A stretch of DNA of 60,251 nucleotides from the IMG/VR virus record IMGVR_UViG_3300042478_002844, positions 1 through 60,251 of that record; one strand, given 5' to 3'. A model generated the notes under the pieces. The model searched no databases. It was given only the letters and a program-made list of their open reading frames with translations, and was not told the DNA's origin. The stretch comes from a virus. This document shows, one piece after another, positions 1 through 10,886 of this stretch; the stretch's first letter is position 1, and every line of letters starts with the position of its first letter. A program made the translations under genes and the position numbers.

Positions 1-3504
<3,504 letters not shown>

Positions 3505-3508
3505 TTAT

Positions 3509-3796
3509 TTAATCTCCAACAAAAGTGTCTCCTGGATAATCTCCAGTTAAATCCATCCACTGAAAAACGTCTGGATTAGCTGACATTTGAACATAAATAT
3601 ATTCTGTAAGATTTTGAGTATTAAGCCATCTGTCTCCAAGTTTTGCTTCAGAAGGAGCATCGTCTTGTTGGTAAAAAGAAATACCACCACCTGTAACTGC
3701 TGTTTTAACTAATTCCCAATAAGATCCTGTCCATTGCCATGTTTTTCCGTTTATAATAAAACTTGTTGTTACAGAAGGATCAGGAAATTTAAACAT
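3509..3796 (-). CDS. Small fibre-module protein, 95 aa
   Basis: This short protein probably belongs to the tail fibre assembly. It has an N-terminal part with 'INGKTWQWTGSYWEL', resembling the '[10 protein letters not shown]' start of the adjacent fibre gene, and a second part 'LGDRWLNTQNLTEYIY' that matches the '[16 protein letters not shown]' module found twice in the fibre. It therefore looks like a one-module relative of the fibre encoded just upstream of it. GGAG lies 7 bases before the ATG. The gene ends 4 bases before the fibre start, so the two are probably co-translated. No enzymatic motif is visible. Confidence 0.7.
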   Translation of the reverse strand: MFKFPDPSVTTSFIINGKTWQWTGSYWELVKTAVTGGGISFYQQDDAPSEAKLGDRWLNTQNLTEYIYVQMSANPDVFQWMDLTGDYPGDTFVGD

Positions 3797-3798
3797 AA

Positions 3799-3987
3799 TT
3801 AACTCCCATCGCTTACAGATGAACCTGTTTCCATCCAGTAAGACTTTCCAGCATCATCTTTAACATATATTAACAAAATACCACGTGACGTATGAAACCA
3901 CTGATCTCCAGGAGTTGCATACACAGGAGATGTATCTTGAACAAAAAGTTTTTTGTTAACAACATTTGGGTATAGTGATAAGCTCAT
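3799..3987 (-). CDS. Small fibre-module protein, 62 aa
   Basis: This 62-residue protein has the pattern 'TPGDQWFHTSRGILLIY', then 'W', which is the same GD-x-W-x-x-T module found in the neighbouring 95-aa protein and twice in the long fibre. It is first in the leftward fibre operon (62 aa, 95 aa, fibre) and ends 2 bases before the next start. No good Shine-Dalgarno sequence is visible in the AT-rich stretch upstream. It could be a fibre attachment or capping piece, but that is inference from the shared module only. Confidence 0.6.
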   Translation of the reverse strand: MSLSLYPNVVNKKLFVQDTSPVYATPGDQWFHTSRGILLIYVKDDAGKSYWMETGSSVSDGS

Positions 3988-4547
3988 AAAATTAATTACT
4001 AAAAAAGTTTATTTTGTCTTTGTGCCGATATAGATTTTGTAGTTTTGTAACAGCACGACTACAAAATCTTATATGATATTGTGGCGCAGAGTTTTGAGTG
4101 GCCAGCGGTAATCAGTCCCAAACAACTCTGGTAGCGCATTTCCAAATGCGGTGGAAGGGTCGTCAAGGTCGAACCGGAACTGACTCAACTATTGGACAGC
4201 GAAAATAAGCTCTGTTAAAGCTTGCTGGCAACTAACCGTTGTTGCAAATAATTTATAAAATTTTAAAATATAACATCAAACAATAATTACAGAAACGGAT
4301 TCTGAAAACAGATGGGCGTGTGTCCTCTATATGAAATAGTTTCAGAATTATTATAGAGTGGCGATTGACTCGGGGATATCTCCCTGTTTCACAGGGAACA
4401 GAAACGGTTTCATACAGAAGTAGAATACATACCGTTCGATGTCACGAACGTGACATCGACAAATGGAGCGAAGCGACATTAACGAAATACTTATCCTCGT
4501 GGCTTTGCCACTCGGCACAGAACACTTCGTGTTCAGTGTTAGAAAAA
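3988..4547. ncRNA. Hairpin-dense non-coding block, candidate large structured RNA
   Basis: No convincing gene fills these 560 bases, although they lie in a densely packed region. Inverted repeats follow one another. A 12-bp stem pairs 4032-4043 with 4058-4069. AGAGTT at 4088-4093 pairs with AACTCT at 4124-4129, flanked by GCGC/GCGC. CGCAT/ATGCG lies at 4135-4150, GCAAC/GTTG at 4218-4235, and CAGAA/TTCTG at 4290-4304. CTCTAT/ATAGAG at 4325-4358 encloses TGAAA/TTTCA. TCCCTG/CAGGGA lies at 4381-4397, a 9-10 bp perfect stem at 4437-4458, GTGGC/GCCAC at 4499-4511, and GAACAC/GTGTTC at 4520-4534. The size and stem density recall large ornate phage RNAs such as ROOL and GOLLD, but the class and strand are unproven. 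It also spans the region where the fibre-operon promoter should lie. Confidence 0.4.
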
Positions 4548-5432
4548 TTACACATCATAATTAACTGTGTCGAAACCATGCACTTTTTCTAGATCAAGTA
4601 ATGCTTCACTTCCAACATTACTTTTTACTGCTTCAATAAAATTTGAACTATGAGACGTGGTGATAAACTGTTTATCAGGAAAACATGAAATGAGTCTCTT
4701 AACTAGTCCAGGGTGTCTCTTGAAATATATATGCATTTCAGCATTGTCTATTAAGTAAATGTTACTAGGATTTAATACTGATTCATTACATATGTGCCGG
4801 AGGAGTGTAGCTATTTTCTTTTCTCCATCACTCATTCTCTTAAAGTGTACTTTTACTTCATTCTTTTGTATGACTAGGTCTTGATAAAATGTTGCACTAT
4901 CTTCCATGTCATATGTTGTTATTTCTTTTCCTAATGAGATAGGTAGACCATAAACATAAGAAGCAATTTCAATAAATTTATCTTTTGCTTCTTTCCTAAT
5001 TTGAAATTTATTCATATTCATTGGGTGGTCTGCATCAGTAAAAACACTCCACCCTTCTTGATCTGAATTGTATCTTTGCAAGTTAGATTCTACAATTCCG
5101 TTTTGGTCTAATTTTACTGTATATTCTTTTTGTTCTTTATCTAAAAAAGTTGCTGTGAGTAAAAGATCCCTTGTTGATTTCATAAATCCAGAATATGTTG
5201 GATCGTAGTCTTCATGAAATATCATTTTTCTAAAATACATGTCATTTTCTCTACCAAAAAATTGATAAGGATTAGACAACATTCTGATTCCACTCAAAAC
5301 TGTGCTTTTCCCAGTTCCATTTGGTCCGAAAAATACAGTGAGAGGCAAAGGCTTATTGTCTTTAAAAAAATCTAAAGATAATTTTTTGTATCCACAGAAA
5401 TTAACAAAGTCAATACTTTTGAGATAATACAT
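4548..5432 (-). CDS. AAA-type ATPase, OLD/RecF-like P-loop protein
   Basis: This is a probable ABC-class or OLD-like ATPase of 294 residues. Walker A is 'GPNGTGKS' near residue 40. A signature-like 'MSDGEKKIATLL' lies near 200. A Walker B-like 'IYLIDNAEMHI' near 225 is followed by 'QFITTSHSSNF', the switch-His segment of this superfamily. In relatives the Walker B is usually 'hhhhDE.E.H', so the N after D is slightly unusual. I chose ATG at 5432, which has GGAG at the correct spacing, over the GTG three codons upstream. The start codon lies in a CATG shared with the divergent gene. Such ATPases act in DNA repair, recombination or defence; the role here is unknown. Confidence 0.8.
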   Translation of the reverse strand: MYYLKSIDFVNFCGYKKLSLDFFKDNKPLPLTVFFGPNGTGKSTVLSGIRMLSNPYQFFGRENDMYFRKMIFHEDYDPTYSGFMKSTRDLLLTATFLDKEQKEYTVKLDQNGIVESNLQRYNSDQEGWSVFTDADHPMNMNKFQIRKEAKDKFIEIASYVYGLPISLGKEITTYDMEDSATFYQDLVIQKNEVKVHFKRMSDGEKKIATLLRHICNESVLNPSNIYLIDNAEMHIYFKRHPGLVKRLISCFPDKQFITTSHSSNFIEAVKSNVGSEALLDLEKVHGFDTVNYDV

Positions 5433-6105
5433 GAACCACACTCCAATTAAGGTACAAGAGTTTTTTTCGGAATTACTTAAGAAATCTGTTGCTAAAGAGA
5501 TATTTAACGTAATATCAAATTCTAATTTCCCACAAGAAGCAGTAAATGTTGATTTTCATGTCAAAGACGGAAAGATGAGATCAACAAAACCATGGAACAC
5601 TCAGTTTCAGTGTGATGCTGATAGTATGGTGGAGTGCAAAAAGGTTCTTCATTACCTGACTATTGCGGAAGACCCAACAAAAGAGGACATCGATACTTTT
5701 GAAAATTGGAGAATGGATCTTGCAAAAGAATTGCTACTTTTATGTGACGATTCTTTTAAGTCAAATGTAAGAAAATTAGTTTTTGGAGAAGACAGTCCAG
5801 AAGTTTTTCCTCTAAATACAATCAAGGTGTATGACATAGACATTACAAATCGTCCAGAAAACGACAAGGTTCTTGTTGTTAAAAAAGAAGCTCCTCAAGG
5901 AATACAGACTCATCCTGTAACTGCAGAGTTGATTAAAGAACACGAGGAGACGGGGCGCGATGTAAGTGAAATAATTGCTGAAAAAAAGAAAAATGAAGAT
6001 ATTCGCTACAAGTGGGTTACAGGCGCAACGTGGAGAAAGCATTTTTACGATATAACAGTAAGTTTCATGATAGATTACACCCCAAATCAATACCCCTCAT
6101 CATAA
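5431..6105 (+). CDS. Unknown protein, 224 aa
   Basis: I do not recognise this protein. It is acidic and mostly hydrophilic, with no signal peptide, membrane segment or cysteine motif. The C-terminal third has 'VTAELIKEHEETGRD', a charged helix. Its start codon overlaps, on the opposite strand, that of the ATPase at 4548-5432, so the pair shares a control region that must lie within the coding sequence. A strong terminator follows at 6145-6181. It may be a partner of the ATPase, judged from the head-to-head arrangement only. Confidence 0.7.
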   Translation: MNHTPIKVQEFFSELLKKSVAKEIFNVISNSNFPQEAVNVDFHVKDGKMRSTKPWNTQFQCDADSMVECKKVLHYLTIAEDPTKEDIDTFENWRMDLAKELLLLCDDSFKSNVRKLVFGEDSPEVFPLNTIKVYDIDITNRPENDKVLVVKKEAPQGIQTHPVTAELIKEHEETGRDVSEIIAEKKKNEDIRYKWVTGATWRKHFYDITVSFMIDYTPNQYPSS

Positions 6106-6144
6106 TTTCATACATATATTTATATTTTAATAAAAAGGGGTATG

Positions 6145-6181
6145 GAACAGTACGGAGTAAAAACCGTACTGTTCTTTTTTT
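6145..6181 (+). terminator. Rho-independent terminator abutting the next ribosome-binding site
   Basis: An 11-bp perfect stem (GAACAGTACGG at 6145-6155 pairing with CCGTACTGTTC at 6164-6174) is followed by seven T residues. The next gene's Shine-Dalgarno GGAG begins at 6182, one base after the T-run, and its ATG is at 6192. It ends transcription of the gene at 5431-6105. It could also act as an attenuator or 5' cap hairpin for the next gene. Confidence 0.85.
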
Positions 6182-6191
6182 GGAGAATTAT

Positions 6192-6527
6192 ATGCTTGAA
6201 TTTAACTCAAACAACTACGAAATGCGTAAGCAAGCTGCAAAGCATAACGGCAAAGACGTTCCTCTTGGAAAGATTATGAAGGGTGACGTAAAGAAATTCA
6301 AGGTTTACGTCAAAGATCCAAAAAGTGGAAATGTTAAGAAAGTAAACTTTGGACACGGTGGTTCAAGTGCCAAGGCAAAGGGTGAAAAAACACTTTCTAT
6401 CAAGAGAAATCAGCCAAGCAGACAGAAAAGCTTCCTTGCTAGACATAAGTGTGATCAGGCAAAGGATAGAACTTCAGCAAAGTACTGGAGTTGCAAAGCT
6501 TGGAGAAAGAATACCAAGCTACCGTGA
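6192..6527 (+). CDS. Basic phage protein with 'KHNGKDVPLGK' and 'ARHKC' motifs
   Basis: This is a small, very basic protein of 111 residues. The ATG at 6192 is preceded by GGAG. It has 'KHNGKDVPLGKIMKGDVKKF' at the start, a Gly/Ser/Lys linker, and 'SIKRNQPSRQKSFLARHKC' followed by 'AKYWSCKAW' at the end. From memory this pattern recurs in small proteins of many tailed phages, usually of unknown function and often near virion genes. The two cysteines and basic charge would suit nucleic-acid or metal binding. The frame is open much further upstream, but that extension crosses the terminator stem and is unlikely to be coding. Confidence 0.8.
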   Translation: MLEFNSNNYEMRKQAAKHNGKDVPLGKIMKGDVKKFKVYVKDPKSGNVKKVNFGHGGSSAKAKGEKTLSIKRNQPSRQKSFLARHKCDQAKDRTSAKYWSCKAWRKNTKLP

Positions 6528-7261
6528 TTAAAGTTTCTTCATCAGATTGGTTTAAAATTGGCATAGAAAACAACTGGATTTCTTCAAAGAAAACAGTTGC
6601 TATTAGTGCTATGGATATGCCGTTTCCGTCTGCTTCTGGAGGAATTATTGATTCTGCGCGTGATTATGTTAGAGAAAAGAATAAGCCAGATTCTGGATCA
6701 GAATCTAGTAAAGAAGATTCTGGATCAAGCTTAAATAGCGTTCTTGGCATTACTGTTGGTTCAATTGCTGCACAAAATATTGTTTCTAACCTTATGTCAA
6801 GAAGTCAGATAAAGATGACTCCTGAACAAATTAATTCAATAGCATCTGATCCCAAAAAGTTAAAAGATTTATTAAGCTCTCGTGGGATTACTTCTGTAGA
6901 TCAATTAGCTGTATTTCAAGAAAAACCAAGCTTGTTTAGAAGAATGGTCGGACCAAGTAAAACTAGAACTGCTCTTGGAAGAGGAGCTGCTGCTTTGGGT
7001 GGTGGAGCTGCTGGGTGGCTTCTTACTGATTGGATTACTGATGCGACAGTAAATCAAAGAAAAGGCTTTAATGTTGCGTCAAAATCTGCTATTGAGCAAA
7101 AGGCAGGCAGTATACCTAAATTCAAAGGCGCTGGGCTTAAACTTACAATGATAGCAAGAGAAGTTTCTGGCATATCTAAAAGTTTAGATAAAACAATGGC
7201 AGAAGGTGTTGCTACATTTTTAGATTTATTAAATCAAATAGACTCTCAAAAAATACAGTAG
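6524..7261 (+). CDS. Tag-B protein with Gly/Ala-rich hydrophobic segment
   Basis: This protein is about 245 residues. The likely start is GTG at 6524, overlapping the previous stop as GTGA; no well-spaced Shine-Dalgarno is visible, so coupling is assumed. Residues ~3-18, 'KVSSSDWFKIGIENNWI', form tag B, shared with proteins at 7321, 8230, 31634, 32204, 53580 and others. A Ser-rich linker follows. Around residues 145-160 a 'GRGAAALGGGAAGW' segment looks able to enter a membrane. The tail is amphipathic, with 'GISKSLDKTMAEGVATFLDL'. The same layout recurs in the next gene. It may be a virion or ejected membrane-active protein, by inference. Confidence 0.7.
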   Translation: MIKVSSSDWFKIGIENNWISSKKTVAISAMDMPFPSASGGIIDSARDYVREKNKPDSGSESSKEDSGSSLNSVLGITVGSIAAQNIVSNLMSRSQIKMTPEQINSIASDPKKLKDLLSSRGITSVDQLAVFQEKPSLFRRMVGPSKTRTALGRGAAALGGGAAGWLLTDWITDATVNQRKGFNVASKSAIEQKAGSIPKFKGAGLKLTMIAREVSGISKSLDKTMAEGVATFLDLLNQIDSQKIQ

Positions 7262-7320
7262 TAACAAGGAAAAGACTTTTATTATCTTAAATAAGAAATA
7301 TAATTTGGAGGAATTTATAA

Positions 7321-8220
7321 ATGGCACGTTTTATCAAAATGGCAAATGCATCTCAACCAGTAGTAAAAATGAGCTCAAAAGAATGGCTTCAGGTTGGATT
7401 AAAAAGTGGATTATTTTATAAAGATGACAGCTCTATAAAGATAGCATTGACGGGTGCTCCGAGTGACAATCCAGTTGTTGGTGCAGGTAAACTTTTTGAT
7501 GAAAATCAAGGTAAATTAAAAGATCCACAGTGGCAAGCCGCATTGGGAGCATATAAAAGCAAACGTGCCCCGCAGGGGTATAGTGTCGTTGAAACAAGTC
7601 CAGGAAGTGGTATTTTTGGACTTAAAAATAATGCAACCGGTGCTTTGAATATGCCAGGAAGAGGTAATCAAAACTTGGCTAGTATGTTAAACTCTGTTGG
7701 AAGAAAAGCTGCTGCAGGTGGAACCGTGTTGCCAAATCCAATTCCAGACGGTGGCGGTGGCGGAGGAGGAACTACTCCAGCTCCAATTCCAGACGGTGGC
7801 GGTGGCGGAGGAGGAACTACTCCAGCTCCAGTTCCAGCTCCAGCTCCAAGTCTAACTAGGGGACAAATTCTTGGACGTGGCGCTGCCGCACTTGGCGGTG
7901 GTCTTGCTGGTTATTATGGAACAGGAGCTATGCTCGACGCAGCAAGAGGTAATAATCAAATGAAAGACTATCGTCCACAAGACTTTCATAGAGGTATAGC
8001 TTCTTTACAAATGGTCTTTCAACCAATCGCTGGCATTAGTAAAGTGCTAGATAAAGAAATGAGAAATATTATGGGAACAATAGCTGATTTGCAAAATCAA
8101 TTGCAACAAACTCAGCCTGCTTCTCGTGGTCCTTCAATGCGTAAACAAGATCAGGTTGCAGAAGCTTTACGCAATAGATATGCTCCCGGTTCATCTGCTC
8201 CAGATTACTTACCTAAATAA
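7321..8220 (+). CDS. Tag-B protein with Gly-rich repeats and hydrophobic segment
   Basis: This 299-residue protein starts at ATG with TTTGGAGG upstream. After 'MARFIKMANAS' comes tag B ('KMSSKEWLQVGLKSGLF', residues ~17-33). The middle holds two perfect 15-residue repeats of the type PIPDGGGGGGGTTPA (DNA repeat at 7738-7827), which form a flexible linker. 'ILGRGAAALGGGLAGYYG' at ~180-197 nearly copies the 'GRGAAALGGG' segment of the preceding gene. The tail 'GISKVLDKEMRNIMG' likewise matches that gene's tail, so the two are paralogues that have diverged in the linker. Function is unknown. Confidence 0.75.
   Translation: MARFIKMANASQPVVKMSSKEWLQVGLKSGLFYKDDSSIKIALTGAPSDNPVVGAGKLFDENQGKLKDPQWQAALGAYKSKRAPQGYSVVETSPGSGIFGLKNNATGALNMPGRGNQNLASMLNSVGRKAAAGGTVLPNPIPDGGGGGGGTTPAPIPDGGGGGGGTTPAPVPAPAPSLTRGQILGRGAAALGGGLAGYYGTGAMLDAARGNNQMKDYRPQDFHRGIASLQMVFQPIAGISKVLDKEMRNIMGTIADLQNQLQQTQPASRGPSMRKQDQVAEALRNRYAPGSSAPDYLPK
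7738..7827 (+). repeat. Two exact 45-bp tandem repeats
   Basis: The units at 7738-7782 and 7783-7827 are identical 45-mers encoding 15 residues (P-I-P-D, seven Gly, T-T-P-A). A third, partial Pro/Ala copy follows. The exact match points to a recent duplication in a linker where length is probably tolerated. Confidence 0.9.
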
Positions 8221-8229
8221 GAGGTTAAT

Positions 8230-8970
8230 ATGAAAAACGAAATGATTAAAATATCTCAAACACAATGGCTTGCTTCTGGTATAAGAAAAGGTTATGTTAT
8301 TCCAGAAAAAGACGGCACATTTACTCTTAACAAAGAAGCTCAGCTTGCTTACAATTTAGGAAAAGCGGTTGGCCCAGCTCTTGCAGGAGCAGGCAAAACA
8401 TTCTTTGGCTCTGCTCTTAGATCAGGATTGACTGGTGCTGGAGTAGGAGCTTTAGCAAGTATATTTAGTAAAACTAATCTTCTTCAATCTGCTCAAGATT
8501 GGTGGAAGGGCGGTTCTGAAACTCCAGAGATGTTAAAAGCTTTACAGAACGCTCAGGCAAGATTCCAACAAGAAGTTAAGAGTAGACTAGGCGGAATATC
8601 TGACAGATTAGATAATGACCTAAAGAATATAGACGCAAAGCTGAGCGAAAGAATAGCAACAATCTCTCAAAGATTGACTGAAAGAGGTATTGGACCTGCT
8701 TTTGAAGCTGGAAAGAGACTTCTCGAAGAAGATGAATTAATGAATGACATGTTGATAGCAACTGGCAAGTCTCCAACAAATTATGAAGCTCTGACAGGCA
8801 AGACTACTGGAGATCAGTTGCCACCAGCTCCAACTCCAGCAGCTGCTCCTTCAGCTCCAACTCCAGTAGTTTCAACACAGCCTGCAGCCGCAGATTTGCA
8901 GGCAGCTCCTAAAGCTAAGCCTTCTGGAACTGGAACTACAGCTGCATTAATGCAAAGATTTGATCAGTAA
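8230..8970 (+). CDS. Tag-B protein with hydrophobic Gly/Ala segment and coiled coil
   Basis: This 246-residue protein has AGAGG before the ATG. Tag B is at the N-terminus ('MIKISQTQWLASGIRKGYV'). Residues ~45-80 are Gly/Ala-rich and hydrophobic ('SGLTGAGVGALASIF'). A long helical coiled-coil region follows ('RLDNDLKNIDAKLSERIATI'). The tail is rich in Pro and Ala. It is the third member of a rightward run with the same order (tag, hydrophobic segment, helix), which suggests a family that works together. No known domain is visible. Confidence 0.7.
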   Translation: MKNEMIKISQTQWLASGIRKGYVIPEKDGTFTLNKEAQLAYNLGKAVGPALAGAGKTFFGSALRSGLTGAGVGALASIFSKTNLLQSAQDWWKGGSETPEMLKALQNAQARFQQEVKSRLGGISDRLDNDLKNIDAKLSERIATISQRLTERGIGPAFEAGKRLLEEDELMNDMLIATGKSPTNYEALTGKTTGDQLPPAPTPAAAPSAPTPVVSTQPAAADLQAAPKAKPSGTGTTAALMQRFDQ

Positions 8971-8983
8971 TAAGGATATAAAA

Positions 8984-9916
8984 ATGAACAATAGAACATC
9001 AAAAATAGCTAACAAATTCCTTTTAAAGTCTTCTGGAAATTTTGTAAAAGTAGCTCAACAATCTGCTGCAGATGCAAGAGCTCAAGCAAAGATTCGTAGT
9101 GCAAATCGCGAAAAAGCGCTCGCATTCATGAAAGAAGGAAGATTTGACAGAATCCCAGTTGCAGGAGCAGGTGGCGTATATTTTGCTAGTCTAGAACCAG
9201 CAGAAAAACTACAGATTGTTAACTATTGGAAAAATAGAATAGCAAATGGCCCAAACAGAGAAGCTGCTGCAAAAGATTTTATTGGTCTTATGGATATTGG
9301 AGATCAACAGGGTCTTGGGATAGCTGATCTTTCATCTAAAGATGGTTTTCCATCTCGTATCAAGTATTTAGATGAATTGGCCTCTGATATAGCAACCGAC
9401 ATGCAAGCTGCCGCTGGCCAAGGTGCAGGTGCAGCAGCTTCTACTGGCCCAGCTAGTGGAGGTAGCCCTAAAGCTCAAGGTCCACAGCAGGACATGAGAA
9501 GTCCATACGATCCTAATGTTCCACTAGGCGCTGGTCCAGAAGGCCAAAAGCCATCTCCAACTACACCAAGTAAAGACGATGTTGCTTCTAAGGCTCCAGC
9601 AGGTGGTGCAGCTGCTGCAGATACTACTGGAGGCGGTGGTGCTGCTGGTGGTGGTGCTGCTGGTGGTGCTGCTGGTGGTGCTGCTGCTGGTGGTGCAACC
9701 CCGGCCACTCCAGCCAATACAAATCTACCTCCCTCTGGCTCATCTGCATCTAATGTTCGTCAGCCAAACTACTTCTTCCCAGAAGGTAAGCAAGCAGCCA
9801 TTGAAGGGTACTACGGTCCCTATGCAGGACCAAATGGCAAAAAGCGCTACTTTAAGGTTGTATACGATAGATCTTCTAAGAGATATTCGTACACTGGTGA
9901 ATTTGAAGATAGGTAA
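8984..9916 (+). CDS. Ala/Gly-rich protein with N-terminal 'KVAQQ' and compact C-terminal domain
   Basis: The protein is about 310 residues from ATG at 8984 (AAGGATAT upstream). The upstream part of the frame overlaps the previous gene and lacks a good start. The N-terminus is basic and reaches 'FVKVAQQSAADARAQ', resembling the K-x-A-Q endings of other tagged proteins. Residues ~40-130 look globular. A long low-complexity linker rich in Gly and Ala fills ~140-245. The C-terminal ~60 residues contain 'YYGPYAGPNGKKRYFKVVYD', a small compact domain. It is last in the rightward cluster and is followed by a terminator. It may be structural. Confidence 0.7.
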   Translation: MNNRTSKIANKFLLKSSGNFVKVAQQSAADARAQAKIRSANREKALAFMKEGRFDRIPVAGAGGVYFASLEPAEKLQIVNYWKNRIANGPNREAAAKDFIGLMDIGDQQGLGIADLSSKDGFPSRIKYLDELASDIATDMQAAAGQGAGAAASTGPASGGSPKAQGPQQDMRSPYDPNVPLGAGPEGQKPSPTTPSKDDVASKAPAGGAAAADTTGGGGAAGGGAAGGAAGGAAAGGATPATPANTNLPPSGSSASNVRQPNYFFPEGKQAAIEGYYGPYAGPNGKKRYFKVVYDRSSKRYSYTGEFEDR

Positions 9917-9939
9917 TAAGTATTAAATATCAATAAATA

Positions 9940-9966
9940 AAAACAGGCAGTAATGCCTGTTTTTTA
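9940..9966. terminator. Bidirectional rho-independent terminator
   Basis: ACAGGC and GCCTGT pair around AGTAAT (9944-9960), with an A-run on the left and a T-run on the right. It therefore works for the rightward gene ending at 9916 and the leftward gene ending at 9984. Confidence 0.85.
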
Positions 9967-9983
9967 TTATATAAGTGTTTTAT

Positions 9984-10841
9984 TTATCTTGATCTATATG
10001 ATCTTTGTGCAGCTCTTTCTTGATACGCAGCCGCTATTGCTGGATTTTGCTTTCCAAGTATCTGTTGAGCCTTTATCATTTTTTCGCGTATGATATGATC
10101 CATCATTTTTGGGTTAACCATTTTATATTTTATAAGTTCTATTCTTAATCTTCTTTCGTATTGCTCAAATGTCTCAGTTCTTGTGCTTATATTTGGAAGA
10201 CTATTTATAAAACCATCCAATACTCTAAAAGCTTCATTTGTATCAATTTTTTCTAAGTCTTCTTCATTAAAAGTTAATATAGCCCTTAATATTCTTTGAT
10301 CACTAAAATCTTTTCTTCCACCAGGTGATAAGTCTGGCTTATTTAAATCACGCTCAAAATCATAGAGCGTTGGATAATGCTGATAAAATTGCTGAGCAGT
10401 CCAATTATAATTAGACATATACCATTGCTTAGCTTCTTCATAATCTTCAGCTAATTCTTTTTCTTTTCTTGCCATATCTGCCACTGTTCTATATGGAGGC
10501 AAATTGAGTCCCTGTCTTAATTTATTTGTTTCTATAAGACTTGATGGATCTAGCTGGCTTTGTTGCGACTGCGACTGTGGAGTAGTAGTTGTTGAAGGTG
10601 AAGTGTAAGCTTTAGCCTTTTCTGCCACGTTACTATCAGTATCTATTACAGTTCCAGACATTTGATCTATACGTCTACCATCAGACATATAATAATATTT
10701 TCTTCCTCCATGGTCGTACAGAACAGGATTCCTTGAAGGCTTTCCATTTACATCTACATACTGATTTCCTTGCTGTGCTTGAGCAATTTTTTCAAGTAAT
10801 TGACTATTTCGTGTAAAATGCAAACTGTTCGATGAATACAT
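9984..10841 (-). CDS. Unknown protein, 285 aa
   Basis: I do not recognise this protein. Near the N-terminus is 'SQLLEKIAQAQQGNQY', again with a K-x-A-Q string, then 'NPVLYDHGGRKYYYMSDGRR', a possible small beta domain. A Ser/Thr/Gln linker at ~85-100 precedes a helical region rich in charged residues and Tyr ('WYMSNYNWTAQQFYQHYP' near 145). The C-terminus is helical and basic. There is no signal peptide and no membrane segment. It is a single leftward gene between two rightward blocks, with a shared terminator at its 3' end. Confidence 0.7.
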   Translation of the reverse strand: MYSSNSLHFTRNSQLLEKIAQAQQGNQYVDVNGKPSRNPVLYDHGGRKYYYMSDGRRIDQMSGTVIDTDSNVAEKAKAYTSPSTTTTPQSQSQQSQLDPSSLIETNKLRQGLNLPPYRTVADMARKEKELAEDYEEAKQWYMSNYNWTAQQFYQHYPTLYDFERDLNKPDLSPGGRKDFSDQRILRAILTFNEEDLEKIDTNEAFRVLDGFINSLPNISTRTETFEQYERRLRIELIKYKMVNPKMMDHIIREKMIKAQQILGKQNPAIAAAYQERAAQRSYRSR

Positions 10842-10886
10842 AATAGGAATAACCTCAAAATTTTTGAAAATACATTATATTATACT

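Noticed and set aside
4084-4200. Possible tRNA (strings 'GGTAGCGC' and 'GGTCGAACC')
   Set aside because: I could not fold a standard cloverleaf on either strand: the anticodon-arm loop would be six bases and the T-arm does not pair.
4437-4534. Possible CRISPR array from repeated hairpins
   Set aside because: The stems differ in sequence and there are no regular repeats or spacers.
4365-4592. 75-codon frame on the + strand
   Set aside because: It runs through several perfect hairpins and into the 3' end of the ATPase gene, has no ribosome site, and its composition does not look coding.
5652-6090. Leftward frames opposite the 224-aa gene
   Set aside because: They have no ribosome site and lie fully within a better coding frame on the other strand.
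7738-7827. Tandem repeats as a phage attachment site or origin
   Set aside because: The repeats are in frame, encode a Gly-rich linker and have no AT-rich or palindromic character.
9475-9717. Ala/Pro-rich antisense frame
   Set aside because: It is a shadow of the Gly/Ala-rich linker of the rightward gene at 8984-9916.
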